Origin: Dyadobacter luteus
GTDB lineage: Bacteria > Bacteroidota > Bacteroidia > Cytophagales > Spirosomataceae
DNA length: 64,000 nucleotides
Assembly: GCF_003383615.1 (NCBI RefSeq)
Contig: NZ_QNUL01000018.1
Span: forward strand, 79,264-143,263
Direction: 5' to 3'
Shown here piece after piece: positions 26,279 to 34,368 of this stretch. A program made the translations under genes and the position numbers. Every line of letters begins with the position of its first letter. The stretch's first letter is position 1. The notes beneath the pieces are model-generated. The model searched no databases. It was not told where the DNA came from and saw only the letters and a list, made by a program, of their open reading frames with translations.

Positions 26279-26509
26279 ATGAACAAACAAGCTATTATCG
26301 AGCGTACTATCAAGGCCATTCAGGGACTCCCCGTTGAAAAGGCTGAAGAAATCTCTGACTTTGCTGATTTCCTCATAAAAAGGCATGAGGAACAATCGTT
26401 GATTCAAGGTATCCAAAAACTCACGTCCGCTGCAGCATCCTTCCAGTTTTTGCACGAAGAGGAAGAAGTCTATTCGAGTGATGATTTAAAGGAAGTATAT
26501 AATGGCTAA
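26279..26509 (+). CDS. Antitoxin of a MazF-type TA pair (DUF2281-like)
   Basis: 76 residues. AIIERTIKAIQGLPVEKAEEI and SDFADFLIKRHEE show the N-terminal helical pattern of DUF2281-like antitoxins that accompany PemK/MazF toxins: an amphipathic helix, a proline-bearing turn and a second helix. The C-terminal half is acidic and probably disordered, as expected for a toxin-wrapping tail. The stop codon overlaps the toxin start by 8 nt (26502-26509), indicating translational coupling. No DNA-binding domain is obvious. It lies between two paralogous secreted-protein genes. Confidence 0.75.
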   Translation: MNKQAIIERTIKAIQGLPVEKAEEISDFADFLIKRHEEQSLIQGIQKLTSAAASFQFLHEEEEVYSSDDLKEVYNG

Positions 26510-26813
26510 GGGCGATATTGTCCTCCTGTCATTTCCATTCACAGATTTGAGTGGCAGCAAGCTTCGTCCGGCTATTATTCTAACGGAAACTGCATTAGAC
26601 ATAACTGCTTGTTTTATAACCTCACAAACAGGCTGGCAGGAGGCTACAGATATTTTGCTATCTCCCAATACCACAAATGGCTTAAAGAAAGTTTCACTAG
26701 TCAGGACTAATAAAATAGCTACACTTGACAGAAGTCTTGTAAGAGGGTTACTTGGTAAACTTTCTTATATCGAATTAGCTGAATTAAACCTGAAACTTAA
26801 GGCCCTGTTTTAA
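26502..26813 (+). CDS. PemK/MazF family toxin
   Basis: 103 residues, the normal length of a MazF-like endoribonuclease. The N-terminal KGDIVLLSFPFTDLSGSKLRPAIIL is the family signature (GDxVLxxFPFTD...KxRPAxIL), and SLVRTNKIATLDRSLV is the conserved second block. It is expected to cut mRNA in a sequence-specific way when the antitoxin is degraded. Encoded downstream of and overlapping its antitoxin. The target sequence cannot be deduced. Confidence 0.9.
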   Translation: MAKGDIVLLSFPFTDLSGSKLRPAIILTETALDITACFITSQTGWQEATDILLSPNTTNGLKKVSLVRTNKIATLDRSLVRGLLGKLSYIELAELNLKLKALF

Positions 26814-26871
26814 CTACCCTGATTCTCCAAACCACTATCCCGCCATCCATCCCAGCAACCCTACCATTCAT

Positions 26872-26913
26872 GTACTTTGTATTACATAGTACCTTATATA
26901 GCCGCTATATTTG
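26872..26913 (+). promoter_or_regulatory. Palindromic operator and promoter, copy 2
   Basis: A 21-bp near-palindrome GTACTTTGTattaCATAGTAC (26872-26892), 13 nt, then tatatttg (26906-26913). Identical in layout and nearly in sequence to the site at 25454; the conserved block includes cctNNNatagc after the palindrome. It drives the second paralogue. Confidence 0.65.
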
Positions 26914-26962
26914 TACTGTTCAATTAGCACAAACAATCAGAAAATATTAAATATACAAAGCC

Positions 26963-27343
26963 ATGAAAACTACATTCAAAACCTTCGCTGTTGCCCTTGC
27001 TCTTATTGCTACTGCCTTCACTGCCAACGCAGAAGACAAAGAAACCAAAAAAGCTACCGGATTCGCTACAGGCATTTATGCGACCAAAGGTGGGAAAATT
27101 AATGTACTGGTAGAAAAAGCCAATGTGGATGCCAACACTACGCTTCTGCTCAAAAATGAAAAAGGCGACGTAGTTTATCAGGAAACCGTAGGTAAGAAAA
27201 ACCTGAAATTTGGACGTACTTTGAATGTGGATGAGCTGAAATCCGGCACCTACCAGATCGAAGTAACAAGCCAGGGCGAAACAACAAGTAAATCTTTCGA
27301 AGTATCTTCTCAGGAAACTGAAAGAACGCTTTCGGTCAAATAA
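26963..27343 (+). CDS. Small secreted beta-sandwich protein (DUF3244-like), paralogue 2
   Basis: 126 residues, signal peptide ending near ANAE. It can be aligned from end to end with the protein at 25558 (AEDKE, GKINVLVEKANVDANTTLL, GDVVYQETVGKK, LKSGTYQIEV), more than half of the positions being the same by eye. It clearly arose by tandem duplication, and the upstream operator/promoter was duplicated with it. A MazF-type TA pair and a hairpin repeat have since come between the copies. Function unknown; probably periplasmic or surface-associated. Confidence 0.75.
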   Translation: MKTTFKTFAVALALIATAFTANAEDKETKKATGFATGIYATKGGKINVLVEKANVDANTTLLLKNEKGDVVYQETVGKKNLKFGRTLNVDELKSGTYQIEVTSQGETTSKSFEVSSQETERTLSVK

Positions 27344-27366
27344 GCAATCCGAAAAGTATAGAATAG

Positions 27367-27396
27367 AAAAGCTCTTCTGAAAGGAGGAGCTTTTTT
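27367..27396 (+). terminator. Terminator after paralogue 2
   Basis: Stem aaaagctc/gagctttt with a 12-nt loop and a T run. Confidence 0.8.
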
Positions 27397-27402
27397 ATTT
27401 CG

Positions 27403-27562
27403 GTGCTCTGCACCTAAGAAGTCTCACCTCAAAAAAGGCAGTTGTGTGACCTTCCGGAATTTCACTTCGTAACCGACCTTAAAGAAAAGGCGCAGAGCGC
27501 CGCAATATTTGTAGAAAAGCAATATACGTTATAAATAATAGGTGCAGCGCACCGAAATACAT
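27403..27562 (+). repeat. GGTGCAGCGCACC-type hairpin repeat, plus orientation
   Basis: Starts with a degenerate copy of the palindrome (cggtgctctgcacc) and ends with the full unit 27488-27562: ggcgcagagcgcc, then gcaatatttgtagaaaag, then ggtgcagcgcacc. The last 75 bp are the inverted counterpart of 26036-26105. The 190 bp that follow, up to the next gene, hold nothing else I recognise. Confidence 0.7.
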
Positions 27563-27751
27563 ATGAGAATCAATCTTCATTGACCAATCCTTCACTTTAC
27601 GAACTCTTCCCTGGCTCCGATAGAGCCTCCTTAATTTTCCCCTGGTATGTTATTTTAACCTGCAATTTTGTAGCCACAAAGGAGATTTCACTTCAATTCC
27701 CCTTTATGGTGTAAAATCAATCAGACTTCCATTTCATCTAACCATCATACT

Positions 27752-28858
27752 ATGCATTCCCGTCGCGATTTTCTTCAGAAAGTATCCTTAGGTTTGGGTG
27801 CCGCAGCGCTCTCTGCTTTTCCCGCTATTGCTAACGAGCTTACTTCCAACAGGCAGGACAAACAGCTTCGCGTGGCCATCATGGGTCTGGGTGGATACGC
27901 CAACATCGTCGCAAAAGGAATGCAGGAATGTAAAATGGCTAAAATCGTAGGCGTGATTTCCGGTACCCCATCCAAAATCGAAACATGGAAAAAGCAATAC
28001 GACATACCGGACAAAAACACCTACAATTACGAGACGGTATCACAGATTAAAAACAACCCGGACATTGATCTGGTATATGTGATCACCCCTAACTCACTCC
28101 ATCACAAACATGTATTGCAAATCGCCGCGGCAGGCAAACATGTGATATGCGAAAAACCTGTTGCCGACAATGCCAAACAAGCCCGCGAGATGATCGCTGC
28201 CTGCGAAAAAGCAAATGTCAAATTTTATATCGGCTACCGACTGCATTTTGAACCACATACCCTGGAACTCATCCGTATGCGTGAAGCCGGGGAATTCGGC
28301 AAGATCATGCATGTAAATAATTACGCTGGCTTTAAAATTGGCGATCCTACGCAATGGCGACTCAAAAAATCGCTGGCGGGTGGAGGCGCTATGATGGACG
28401 TGGGCGTATATTCCCTGAACGGAGCACGCTATTGCACGGGCGAGGAGCCGATTTGGGTGACGGCGCAGGAAAGTAAAACCGACCCGGTTAAATTTAAAGA
28501 GGTGGACGAAACCATCACATTCCAGCTGGGTTTTCCTAGTGGCATCATTGCCAACTGTGGCTGTACCTACAACTTCAACCATGTTGAGGGCCTTAAATTG
28601 ATGGGTGAAAAAGGTTGGGCGGAAGTAAATCCTGCTTTTGGTTACGGACCTATACGCGGTACTACGCATAAGGGAAAACTCGAAGCGCCGGACGTAAACC
28701 ACCAGGCCAATCAGATGGATGGAATTGCGGATTGTATTCTCAATAACAAGCCAGATCCCAACGTTACAGGTCATGAGGGGCTGAAAGATATGGTCGTGAT
28801 TGACGCCGTATATGAGTCAATTCGTAAAAACGGTGCTAAAATTTTTATCAATAAATAA
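27752..28858 (+). CDS. Tat-exported Gfo/Idh/MocA oxidoreductase
   Basis: 368 residues. The N-terminus SRRDFLQKVSLGLGAAAL is a twin-arginine signal (SRRxFLK type) with a weakly hydrophobic core, so the folded enzyme is sent to the periplasm, as is common for Bacteroidota members of this family. Nucleotide-binding region VAIMGLGGYANIVAKGMQ and the EKP motif in GKHVICEKPVADN. The C-terminal substrate domain holds GGGAMMDVGVYSLN, where the DxGxYxxxx pattern supplies catalytic residues. It is the first gene of a probable three-gene set with the DUF6624 and DUF4369-like genes (16 nt and 1 nt gaps). Substrate unknown, probably a sugar. Confidence 0.93.
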   Translation: MHSRRDFLQKVSLGLGAAALSAFPAIANELTSNRQDKQLRVAIMGLGGYANIVAKGMQECKMAKIVGVISGTPSKIETWKKQYDIPDKNTYNYETVSQIKNNPDIDLVYVITPNSLHHKHVLQIAAAGKHVICEKPVADNAKQAREMIAACEKANVKFYIGYRLHFEPHTLELIRMREAGEFGKIMHVNNYAGFKIGDPTQWRLKKSLAGGGAMMDVGVYSLNGARYCTGEEPIWVTAQESKTDPVKFKEVDETITFQLGFPSGIIANCGCTYNFNHVEGLKLMGEKGWAEVNPAFGYGPIRGTTHKGKLEAPDVNHQANQMDGIADCILNNKPDPNVTGHEGLKDMVVIDAVYESIRKNGAKIFINK

Positions 28859-28874
28859 CACCTTCTATCTGCTT

Positions 28875-29558
28875 ATGAGATTTGCTGCGCTACTGTGCGT
28901 TGGCCTGCTGGTCAGTGTTTATTCTTCCGGACAAAATATCAATGTCTCTTTGCAAAAGGAGCTCGACAGTATCTATGTAATGGATCAAAAGTTTCGTGAA
29001 CTGATGCATCTCGCTCAGAAACCTCAGAAAGCAGACTCTTTGGCAAAACATTACCAGGTCGACCGTGAAAACCTGACCAGCCATTTGTGGGATTTGCAAA
29101 ATGAAGTGAACGAATCGAACCTGCAACGGGTGGAAGAAATTATAAAGCAATATGGCTATCCCGGCACTTCAATGGTAGGCTCCCCTACCGACGAAGCGGT
29201 TTTTTATGTCATCCAGCATTCAGAAAAAATTGACCAGTATATCCCGATTGTAGAAAAAGCAGCGAAGGAAAAGCAACTTCCATTTCGCCAATATGCCATG
29301 ATGCTCGACCGCTGGCTGGTGCAATCCGAAAAGGAGCAGGTATATGGCACGCAAGCCATTAGCTTCAGCACGAAAAATAAGCAGACCGGCAAGGCAGAGC
29401 AGGCATTTATCATCTGGCCTGTTTCGGATCCTGCCAATGTGAACCAGCGCAGAAAAGAAGCCGGTTTTGAGCTCACGGTGGAAGAAAATGCCAAGCGCCT
29501 GCAGGTGGATTACAGAGTGCTGACGTTGGAAGAGGTCCTGAAAATGAAGTCCAGATAG
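28875..29558 (+). CDS. DUF6624 domain secreted protein
   Basis: 227 residues from the ATG at 28875, which gives a signal peptide (FAALLCVGLLVSVYSSGQ). The earlier in-frame ATG at 28800 would overlap the upstream gene and is rejected. The body begins LQKELDSIYVMDQKFRELM, the DUF6624 pattern, and contains WPVSDPANVNQRRKEAGF. It is probably periplasmic. The family is usually found as a short gene in small operons and its function is not known. Co-transcribed with the oxidoreductase just before it. Confidence 0.8.
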   Translation: MRFAALLCVGLLVSVYSSGQNINVSLQKELDSIYVMDQKFRELMHLAQKPQKADSLAKHYQVDRENLTSHLWDLQNEVNESNLQRVEEIIKQYGYPGTSMVGSPTDEAVFYVIQHSEKIDQYIPIVEKAAKEKQLPFRQYAMMLDRWLVQSEKEQVYGTQAISFSTKNKQTGKAEQAFIIWPVSDPANVNQRRKEAGFELTVEENAKRLQVDYRVLTLEEVLKMKSR

Positions 29559-29559
29559 T

Positions 29560-30228
29560 ATGTGGCATCATTGGTTACGAACAACACTCCCGGTTTTGCT
29601 GCTTATAGTATGTTTAAATTCGGTTTTCGCCCAAATCGTAACGATTGATATATCCGCACCAACTTCACTCAGAGGGCGAAAAGCGATATTACTCACAAGA
29701 GAAAAGGGCTTCGCGGCGACCGTCCATTCCGTAAAACTAACCAGCGGCCAAGTGAATCTGCAACTAGCCGGCGACCTCGTTCCTGACCTATACCAGCTGA
29801 ATGTATCCCAAATGAAAGGAGCACTGTTTTTCTTTCTGGAACCCGGCACGCACATTTATCTGGATACGCTGGATGTATCGAGGTCCATCGTTACCCAATT
29901 CAGAAGTAATCCCGATTGGCAGCTTTTCCAGGAAACCGTACAGAAGCCCTACGACCAGCTATTCAAAACCTACACCTCAGCAGAAAACAAAGCCCGCAAA
30001 ACCGGCAAAACGGATAGTCTAAATTACTGGATTGAACAGAAAACAGTAGAATACAACGTACTCCTGGAAAAAACCAAAACCTTTATCCTCACCCACCCCG
30101 CATCCTTCGTAAGCCTGTACCTGCTCAAAAACAACTGGTACGCTTTCAAAAATGATGGTCTGCTCGAAAAACTGGATGTTGCGTTGGCGGGGCACCGTTC
30201 TTACCAGTTTTTGAAAGGGAAGAGGTGA
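29560..30228 (+). CDS. DUF4369-like N-terminal domain without a thioredoxin domain
   Basis: 222 residues with a signal peptide (TLPVLLLIVCLNSVFAQ). The body resembles the DUF4369 region that precedes the TlpA-like thioredoxin domain in many Bacteroidota AhpC/TSA-type proteins: a beta-sandwich with GALFFFLEPGTHIYLDTLD and then a helical part containing FILTHPASFVSLYLLKN. The protein ends just where the thioredoxin domain would begin (HRSYQFLKGKR), with a TGA stop and no CxxC motif. Nothing in the downstream 100 nt looks like a frameshifted thioredoxin domain. It is therefore either a natural short form or a long-decayed protein. Gap to the DUF6624 stop is one base. Confidence 0.65.
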   Translation: MWHHWLRTTLPVLLLIVCLNSVFAQIVTIDISAPTSLRGRKAILLTREKGFAATVHSVKLTSGQVNLQLAGDLVPDLYQLNVSQMKGALFFFLEPGTHIYLDTLDVSRSIVTQFRSNPDWQLFQETVQKPYDQLFKTYTSAENKARKTGKTDSLNYWIEQKTVEYNVLLEKTKTFILTHPASFVSLYLLKNNWYAFKNDGLLEKLDVALAGHRSYQFLKGKR

Positions 30229-30330
30229 GCCACCGGTTACGTGACAAAACATGATTTACGAAATATTACGGTTACCAGCCAAAACCATTGCTTTGAAATG
30301 AAAATTCAGGTTTTGATCTTTACAGACTGC

Positions 30331-30774
30331 ATGGCGGTAAAGAAAATATTAACCATTCTTATTTGTCTCTGCTTGCTATGGACATTGACAAGATGTAAGA
30401 GCATGCAAAGAACAAGGTCTTTGAAAGCCGATTACAAATCCACATACATTACCCAATTTAAACTGACATACCTCCGGGAGCTACTAAAAAAAGGTTATAA
30501 TAACTCTCCGGCAATACAGGAAATTCTTGAGTCTGATCACAGTGGATTTACAGAACAAATCCTGAATGAGAATGACTATTTACTGATTGACAGTCTGACT
30601 ACGGCTGATAACCATGCAATGAAACTTGACTCTGCACAGGGAGAACAAAGAGCAGAAGGTGCACAAGGGAAAAGACCGCTAGGTTATCTTTTGGAGCTAT
30701 TTAATAGTAAGCAGCTTGACAGTCTTGCCCGTCAGAGGTTAAAATTATCTGTAACTAAAAGCTGGACTTATTAG
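30331..30774 (+). CDS. Small lipoprotein of unknown function
   Basis: 147 residues if started at the ATG at 30331; this places the signal peptide (ILTILICLCLLWTLTRC) with a lipobox-like LTRC. Longer frames from ATG 30298 or GTG 30241 give a worse signal peptide. After the Cys the protein is short, polar and helical (QFKLTYLRELLKKGYNN), with an EQRAEGAQGKRP linker near the C-terminus. No family recognised. It has the same orientation as the preceding three genes but a 100-nt gap. Confidence 0.5.
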   Translation: MAVKKILTILICLCLLWTLTRCKSMQRTRSLKADYKSTYITQFKLTYLRELLKKGYNNSPAIQEILESDHSGFTEQILNENDYLLIDSLTTADNHAMKLDSAQGEQRAEGAQGKRPLGYLLELFNSKQLDSLARQRLKLSVTKSWTY

Positions 30775-30879
30775 GACCATATACTCAAATCACACTTATC
30801 AGTATTTTATCTCATTTCCAGCTACTAACATCTCTTGGCACAACTATTTCTCTCCTAAATCAACCAACAACAAAAACAC

Positions 30880-31305
30880 ATGAAACCAAAAATTTCAGTA
30901 TTAACATTGGGAGTAACAGATCTGGAAAAGTCGGTGGAATTTTACAGGGATGGGCTAGGTTTTTCCACGGAAGGTATCATTGGAACAGAATTCGAATACG
31001 GTGCAGTTGCCTTTTTTGATCTTCACAATGGTCTGAAATTAGCACTTTGGCCCAAGGATAGTATCGCACATGATACCGGTCTTGCTCCTCAAAATCCTTC
31101 TACTCTGGAATTCACTTTGGGACATAATGTGGATAGCAAAGAGGAAGTTGATACTGTGATGGAGTTGGCGCAAAGAGCGGGTGCGAGGCTTATCAAACCT
31201 GCTGCCGATACTTTCTATGGTGGGTATGCAGGCTATTTTCAGGATCCTGACGGACATCTTTGGGAAGCTGTCTTTAATCCGGCGTTTTTGAGTGAAGGCG
31301 AATAA
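30880..31305 (+). CDS. VOC (glyoxalase/bleomycin-resistance) family protein
   Basis: 141 residues, a single vicinal oxygen chelate domain: VTDLEKSVEFYRDGLGF is the classical first-half motif, and YFQDPDGHLWEAVFNP is the second-half motif, with E/H metal ligands in GHLWE. Cytoplasmic. VOC proteins include glyoxalases, dioxygenases and resistance proteins; the substrate cannot be told. Stand-alone gene among others of mixed type. Confidence 0.9.
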   Translation: MKPKISVLTLGVTDLEKSVEFYRDGLGFSTEGIIGTEFEYGAVAFFDLHNGLKLALWPKDSIAHDTGLAPQNPSTLEFTLGHNVDSKEEVDTVMELAQRAGARLIKPAADTFYGGYAGYFQDPDGHLWEAVFNPAFLSEGE

Positions 31306-31407
31306 GAATGGAATTATTGGAAAGCCGGACTTACAATAAGAATTTGGATACTAAAATCTTATTGTGACACCCGAACCTTACCGAAACCTATTTTCAACAT
31401 CATTCAG

Positions 31408-31456
31408 CCCATATCCCTATTCCCCATGCCCTAAGCCTCTACCCCTATGCCCTACA
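31408..31456. repeat. Heptamer array reaching into the TfoX-like start codon
   Basis: In 7-nt phase: cccatat, ccctatt, ccccatg, ccctaag, cctctac, ccctatg, ccctaca. Consensus CCCTAnn. The ATG of the next gene (31447) lies inside unit 6, so the array supplies the start region and the first codons of the TfoX-like protein. Confidence 0.8.
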
Positions 31457-31800
31457 ACCACGAACTAGCCGACCGCGTACGCGACTATCTGAGCCAAAGA
31501 GAGGAATATCTGATAGAAGAAAAGAAAATGTTTGGCGGATTGGCGTTTATGGTCAATCACAAAATGTGTATCAACGTGGGCGACGACCAGTTGATGTGCC
31601 GTTTCGATCCTGAACTAACCGAACAGCTTGCTGAAAAGCCCGGATATGTACCGATGATCATGAAGGGGAAAGAACTACCCGGCTATTGTTATGTCGATCC
31701 GATTGGTTACCGCACCCATACTGATTTTGCATTCTGGTTGAATCTTTGTCTGGATTACAATGCTATGGCAGTAGTAGCGAAGAAGAAAGTGAAAAAATAA
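31447..31800 (+). CDS. TfoX N-terminal domain protein
   Basis: 117 residues, the length of a lone TfoX_N domain. Markers are KKMFGGLAFMVNHKMCINV and the QLMCRFDP strand, both typical of the family. TfoX/Sxy proteins are linked to competence in Gammaproteobacteria through a two-domain form; the one-domain versions common in Bacteroidota have no established function. No C-terminal TfoX_C domain. Its start region is made from the heptamer array at 31408, so the codon choice at the N-terminus (Met-Pro-Tyr-Asn) may result from the repeat. The C-terminus is Lys-rich (AKKKVKK). Confidence 0.88.
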   Translation: MPYNHELADRVRDYLSQREEYLIEEKKMFGGLAFMVNHKMCINVGDDQLMCRFDPELTEQLAEKPGYVPMIMKGKELPGYCYVDPIGYRTHTDFAFWLNLCLDYNAMAVVAKKKVKK

Positions 31801-31985
31801 AATTGGATATAATCTTTCAGTTACAAGAAAACATTCATTTCTGATTACCAGTTTGAATCCTTCTCAAAAAACAGTAGATTGTAGAGTGATCACTGGATAT
31901 CAGCGTCTCTGAAATTACTAACTGCTCGCTTTTCAAATTTCTGTTTAATTGCCGGGGCAGGCCACTTAGATACCAATCAAATCTA

Positions 31986-32420
31986 ATGAAAATGAAAAAA
32001 TATAAGTCTGCCAGAAGAGGATTTATCAACTACTTATTATTGGTGGCGATCGCCCTTCCCATCATTATTTTCTTACTAGATCCGCAAACATTCTTTGAAC
32101 GTCCGGCCATTCTACTACCTCTTTTGGGTATTTTAATTCAAATTTTATGGATCTATTTTGATACCTCTTATAAAATCACCGAGGACGAATTATACTATTA
32201 CTCAGGATTTATAAAAGGAAAGATCAAAATATCGAATATCAGGGAAATCACAAAGGGGAAGACTATGTGGAGCGGATTAAAACCGGCACTTTCACCAAAT
32301 GGACTAACAATCAGATATAACCGGTTCGACAAAATTTACATCTCACCGGAAAATAATGATGAGGTCATCACAAACTTGTTGAGGATTAATCCTGAAATAC
32401 AAATTGTGAAGCCCGGCTGA
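31986..32420 (+). CDS. Small membrane-anchored bacterial PH-like domain protein
   Basis: 144 residues. Two hydrophobic helices at the N-terminus (YLLLVAIALPIIIFLL and LLPLLGILIQILWIYF) are followed by a domain with LYYYSGFIKGKIKISNIREI and NGLTIRYNRFDKIYISPEN, the pattern of bacterial PH domains (bPH_2/bPH_5), in which the strand after YYYSG leads to an IPxxxI-like element. ATG at 31986; an ATG two codons later would also work. The next gene encodes a related GRAM-like protein, 53 nt away. Function unknown. Confidence 0.75.
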   Translation: MKMKKYKSARRGFINYLLLVAIALPIIIFLLDPQTFFERPAILLPLLGILIQILWIYFDTSYKITEDELYYYSGFIKGKIKISNIREITKGKTMWSGLKPALSPNGLTIRYNRFDKIYISPENNDEVITNLLRINPEIQIVKPG

Positions 32421-32473
32421 TTTTTCCTACCACCATACACCAACCCTACTACTACAAGACACATTTATTACAT

Positions 32474-33004
32474 ATGACAAGAAGCCAGAAAAACACAGCT
32501 ATTTTCTTCGGTGTATTTATGGGGCTGTTCTCATTTATCGAGAGTATGATCCAAGCAGGTATTATAGATGAAGATTCACTCTTATCATCTTTGAGGCGTA
32601 TGCTAATCTCAGGAATCATTTCCTGGCTCTTCTATTTTCTGACTGCTCGTTTTATCAAAACCAAAAGCCCGCAGGAGCAAGGTCCAAAAATTGAATTGGA
32701 CAATAATGAGTTAATGGTATTACAATCCTTTGGCACCCATCTGAAAGGTATTGAAGCTGTTGGTGGCAAATTGGTACTCACCGACAAAAGGCTTGTCTTC
32801 AAATCTCACAGACTCAACATTCAGCCTCATGAACTATCCATCCCTCTGACAGATATCGAGAGTGTGTTCAGTTATAAGAAACTGGGTCTACTAAATAATG
32901 GCCTGGCGGTTACGACTTCTAATGGACTGGTTGAAAAATTTACCGTAGACGAACCCTCGGTCTGGACTGAGAAATTGGCATCCGTAACTCCATTACGGGT
33001 TTGA
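32474..33004 (+). CDS. GRAM-like domain membrane protein
   Basis: 176 residues. N-terminal hydrophobic helices (AIFFGVFMGLFSFIE and MLISGIISWLFYFLTARF) lead into a GRAM/bPH-type domain starting GTHLKGIEAVGGKLVLTDKRLVFKSH, where LTDKRLVF is the typical strand, and ending SVFSYKKLGLLNNGLAVTTSNG. Topologically similar to the PH protein upstream, so the pair may work together at the inner membrane. No experimental function is known to me. Confidence 0.8.
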   Translation: MTRSQKNTAIFFGVFMGLFSFIESMIQAGIIDEDSLLSSLRRMLISGIISWLFYFLTARFIKTKSPQEQGPKIELDNNELMVLQSFGTHLKGIEAVGGKLVLTDKRLVFKSHRLNIQPHELSIPLTDIESVFSYKKLGLLNNGLAVTTSNGLVEKFTVDEPSVWTEKLASVTPLRV

Positions 33005-33123
33005 TGCATCGAATACACCATCTATTCGCCGCAAATTTGCGGCAAATAATGTCCAAGATTTACCTAATCTTCACCTGCTACACATATATAGATCGGTAAG
33101 CATCAAAATTGATATCCATCAAC

Positions 33124-33657
33124 ATGAGCCACAACCTTCTTCTGCTTGAAAACTTCAACCGCACTATTGACACATGGCTCATTGCTCTTCGTAAGTATTC
33201 AGAAAGTGACCTGACTTTCAAACCCGAACAAGGCTGGTCAATAGGACAATTGTATATCCATCTTATCACAGATGCCGGCTTTTACTTAGAACAGATTAGC
33301 GAGTGTTTACATACGTATGAAAACGCAGAACTGGAACCCACGGAATTTGGCAAACAACTTTTTGCGAACAATGACTTTCCTGACCAAATAATAGTCGGCG
33401 CTTCCTCCAATCATTTGCTTCCTCAACCGACAAACAAAGCCCGGATACAACATGCGATGCAAAATCTGAAAGAGCAATACAATAATTTTTATCCCCGGAT
33501 AATAGCCCATGCTCCGCATTCAAAAACAAAACATCCCGGTTTAGGATACTTCAATTCTTTACAATGGTTTCAATTTGCAGAAATGCATTTCCGGCACCAC
33601 TTCAGACAAAAAGCGCGCATTGATCAAATGATAAACCTGTCCAAAGTAAAAGATTAG
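33124..33657 (+). CDS. DinB-like superfamily protein
   Basis: 177 residues from the ATG at 33124; the in-frame TTG at 33109 is less likely. A four-helix bundle of DinB/YfiT type: NFNRTIDTWLIALRKYSE, GWSIGQLYIHLITDAGFYL (with the first metal-ligand His) and FAEMHFRHHFRQKARI, which carries the second and third ligand His residues. Family members are metal-binding bundles with thiol S-transferase or unknown activity. It stands in a series of unrelated small genes on the same strand. Confidence 0.88.
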   Translation: MSHNLLLLENFNRTIDTWLIALRKYSESDLTFKPEQGWSIGQLYIHLITDAGFYLEQISECLHTYENAELEPTEFGKQLFANNDFPDQIIVGASSNHLLPQPTNKARIQHAMQNLKEQYNNFYPRIIAHAPHSKTKHPGLGYFNSLQWFQFAEMHFRHHFRQKARIDQMINLSKVKD

Positions 33658-33689
33658 TATCACATTTTGTACATTCAGGGTTTAAAGCG

Positions 33690-34334
33690 ATGAATATGAA
33701 TATCAAACACCTGATCGACCAAGCCGACCTGGCAGGCATTGGAGCAGCACTCAAAGCAAATCCGGGCCTGGCAAATGAAGGTCTTCCTTTCGACAACCAA
33801 AATACCACTAAAGCACATCCGCTGCACCGCATTTGTGACGGTGTCTTTTCCGGAACCTATACCGATGAAGAAGCTGTCCACATTGCTCAATTGTTTCTTT
33901 CTCATGGTGCCGACGTAAATGGCTTTGGTGTATCCGCGGGACAAGACTCGCCGCTCGTTGCAGCATCCAGTCTCCATGCTGATGAAGTTGCGATGCTGTA
34001 TATCCGAAACGGGGCAGTGATTAACCATCAGGGTACACATGGTGGCACCGCTTTGCATTGGGCTTCCTGGTGCGGTCGTCCTGTTGTTGTAAAAACTTTA
34101 CTTTCAGCCGGTTCGGAAGTCAATCAATTATGTATCGATTTCAAAGCCACTCCCCTGTTCTGGGCTGTACGCGGCTCAAAATTCGGCGATCCGGCTCGAC
34201 TATCCGACTATGGAGCGTGCATCAAACTTCTGCTCGCCCATGGTGCTGATAAAACGATACCGAACAAAGACGGAGAAACAGTTTCAGACATGCTTACGGA
34301 ACATGATACCCTGGTGCGCGAACTTTTGCAATGA
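33690..34334 (+). CDS. Ankyrin-repeat protein
   Basis: 214 residues. Four or five ankyrin-type repeats can be seen: FLSHGADVNGFGV, AAVIN-like YIRNGAVINHQGTHGGTALHWASWCGR, LLSAGSEVNQLCIDFKATPLFWAV and LLAHGADKTIPNKDGE. There is no signal peptide, so it is cytoplasmic. It begins 32 nt after the DinB gene and ends 34 nt before the DUF4180 gene, so these may be one transcript. It is probably a protein-protein interaction factor; partner unknown. Confidence 0.9.
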   Translation: MNMNIKHLIDQADLAGIGAALKANPGLANEGLPFDNQNTTKAHPLHRICDGVFSGTYTDEEAVHIAQLFLSHGADVNGFGVSAGQDSPLVAASSLHADEVAMLYIRNGAVINHQGTHGGTALHWASWCGRPVVVKTLLSAGSEVNQLCIDFKATPLFWAVRGSKFGDPARLSDYGACIKLLLAHGADKTIPNKDGETVSDMLTEHDTLVRELLQ

Positions 34335-34368
34335 TAGGTTGTTTGTAATTTAACTAAACCACAAACAC

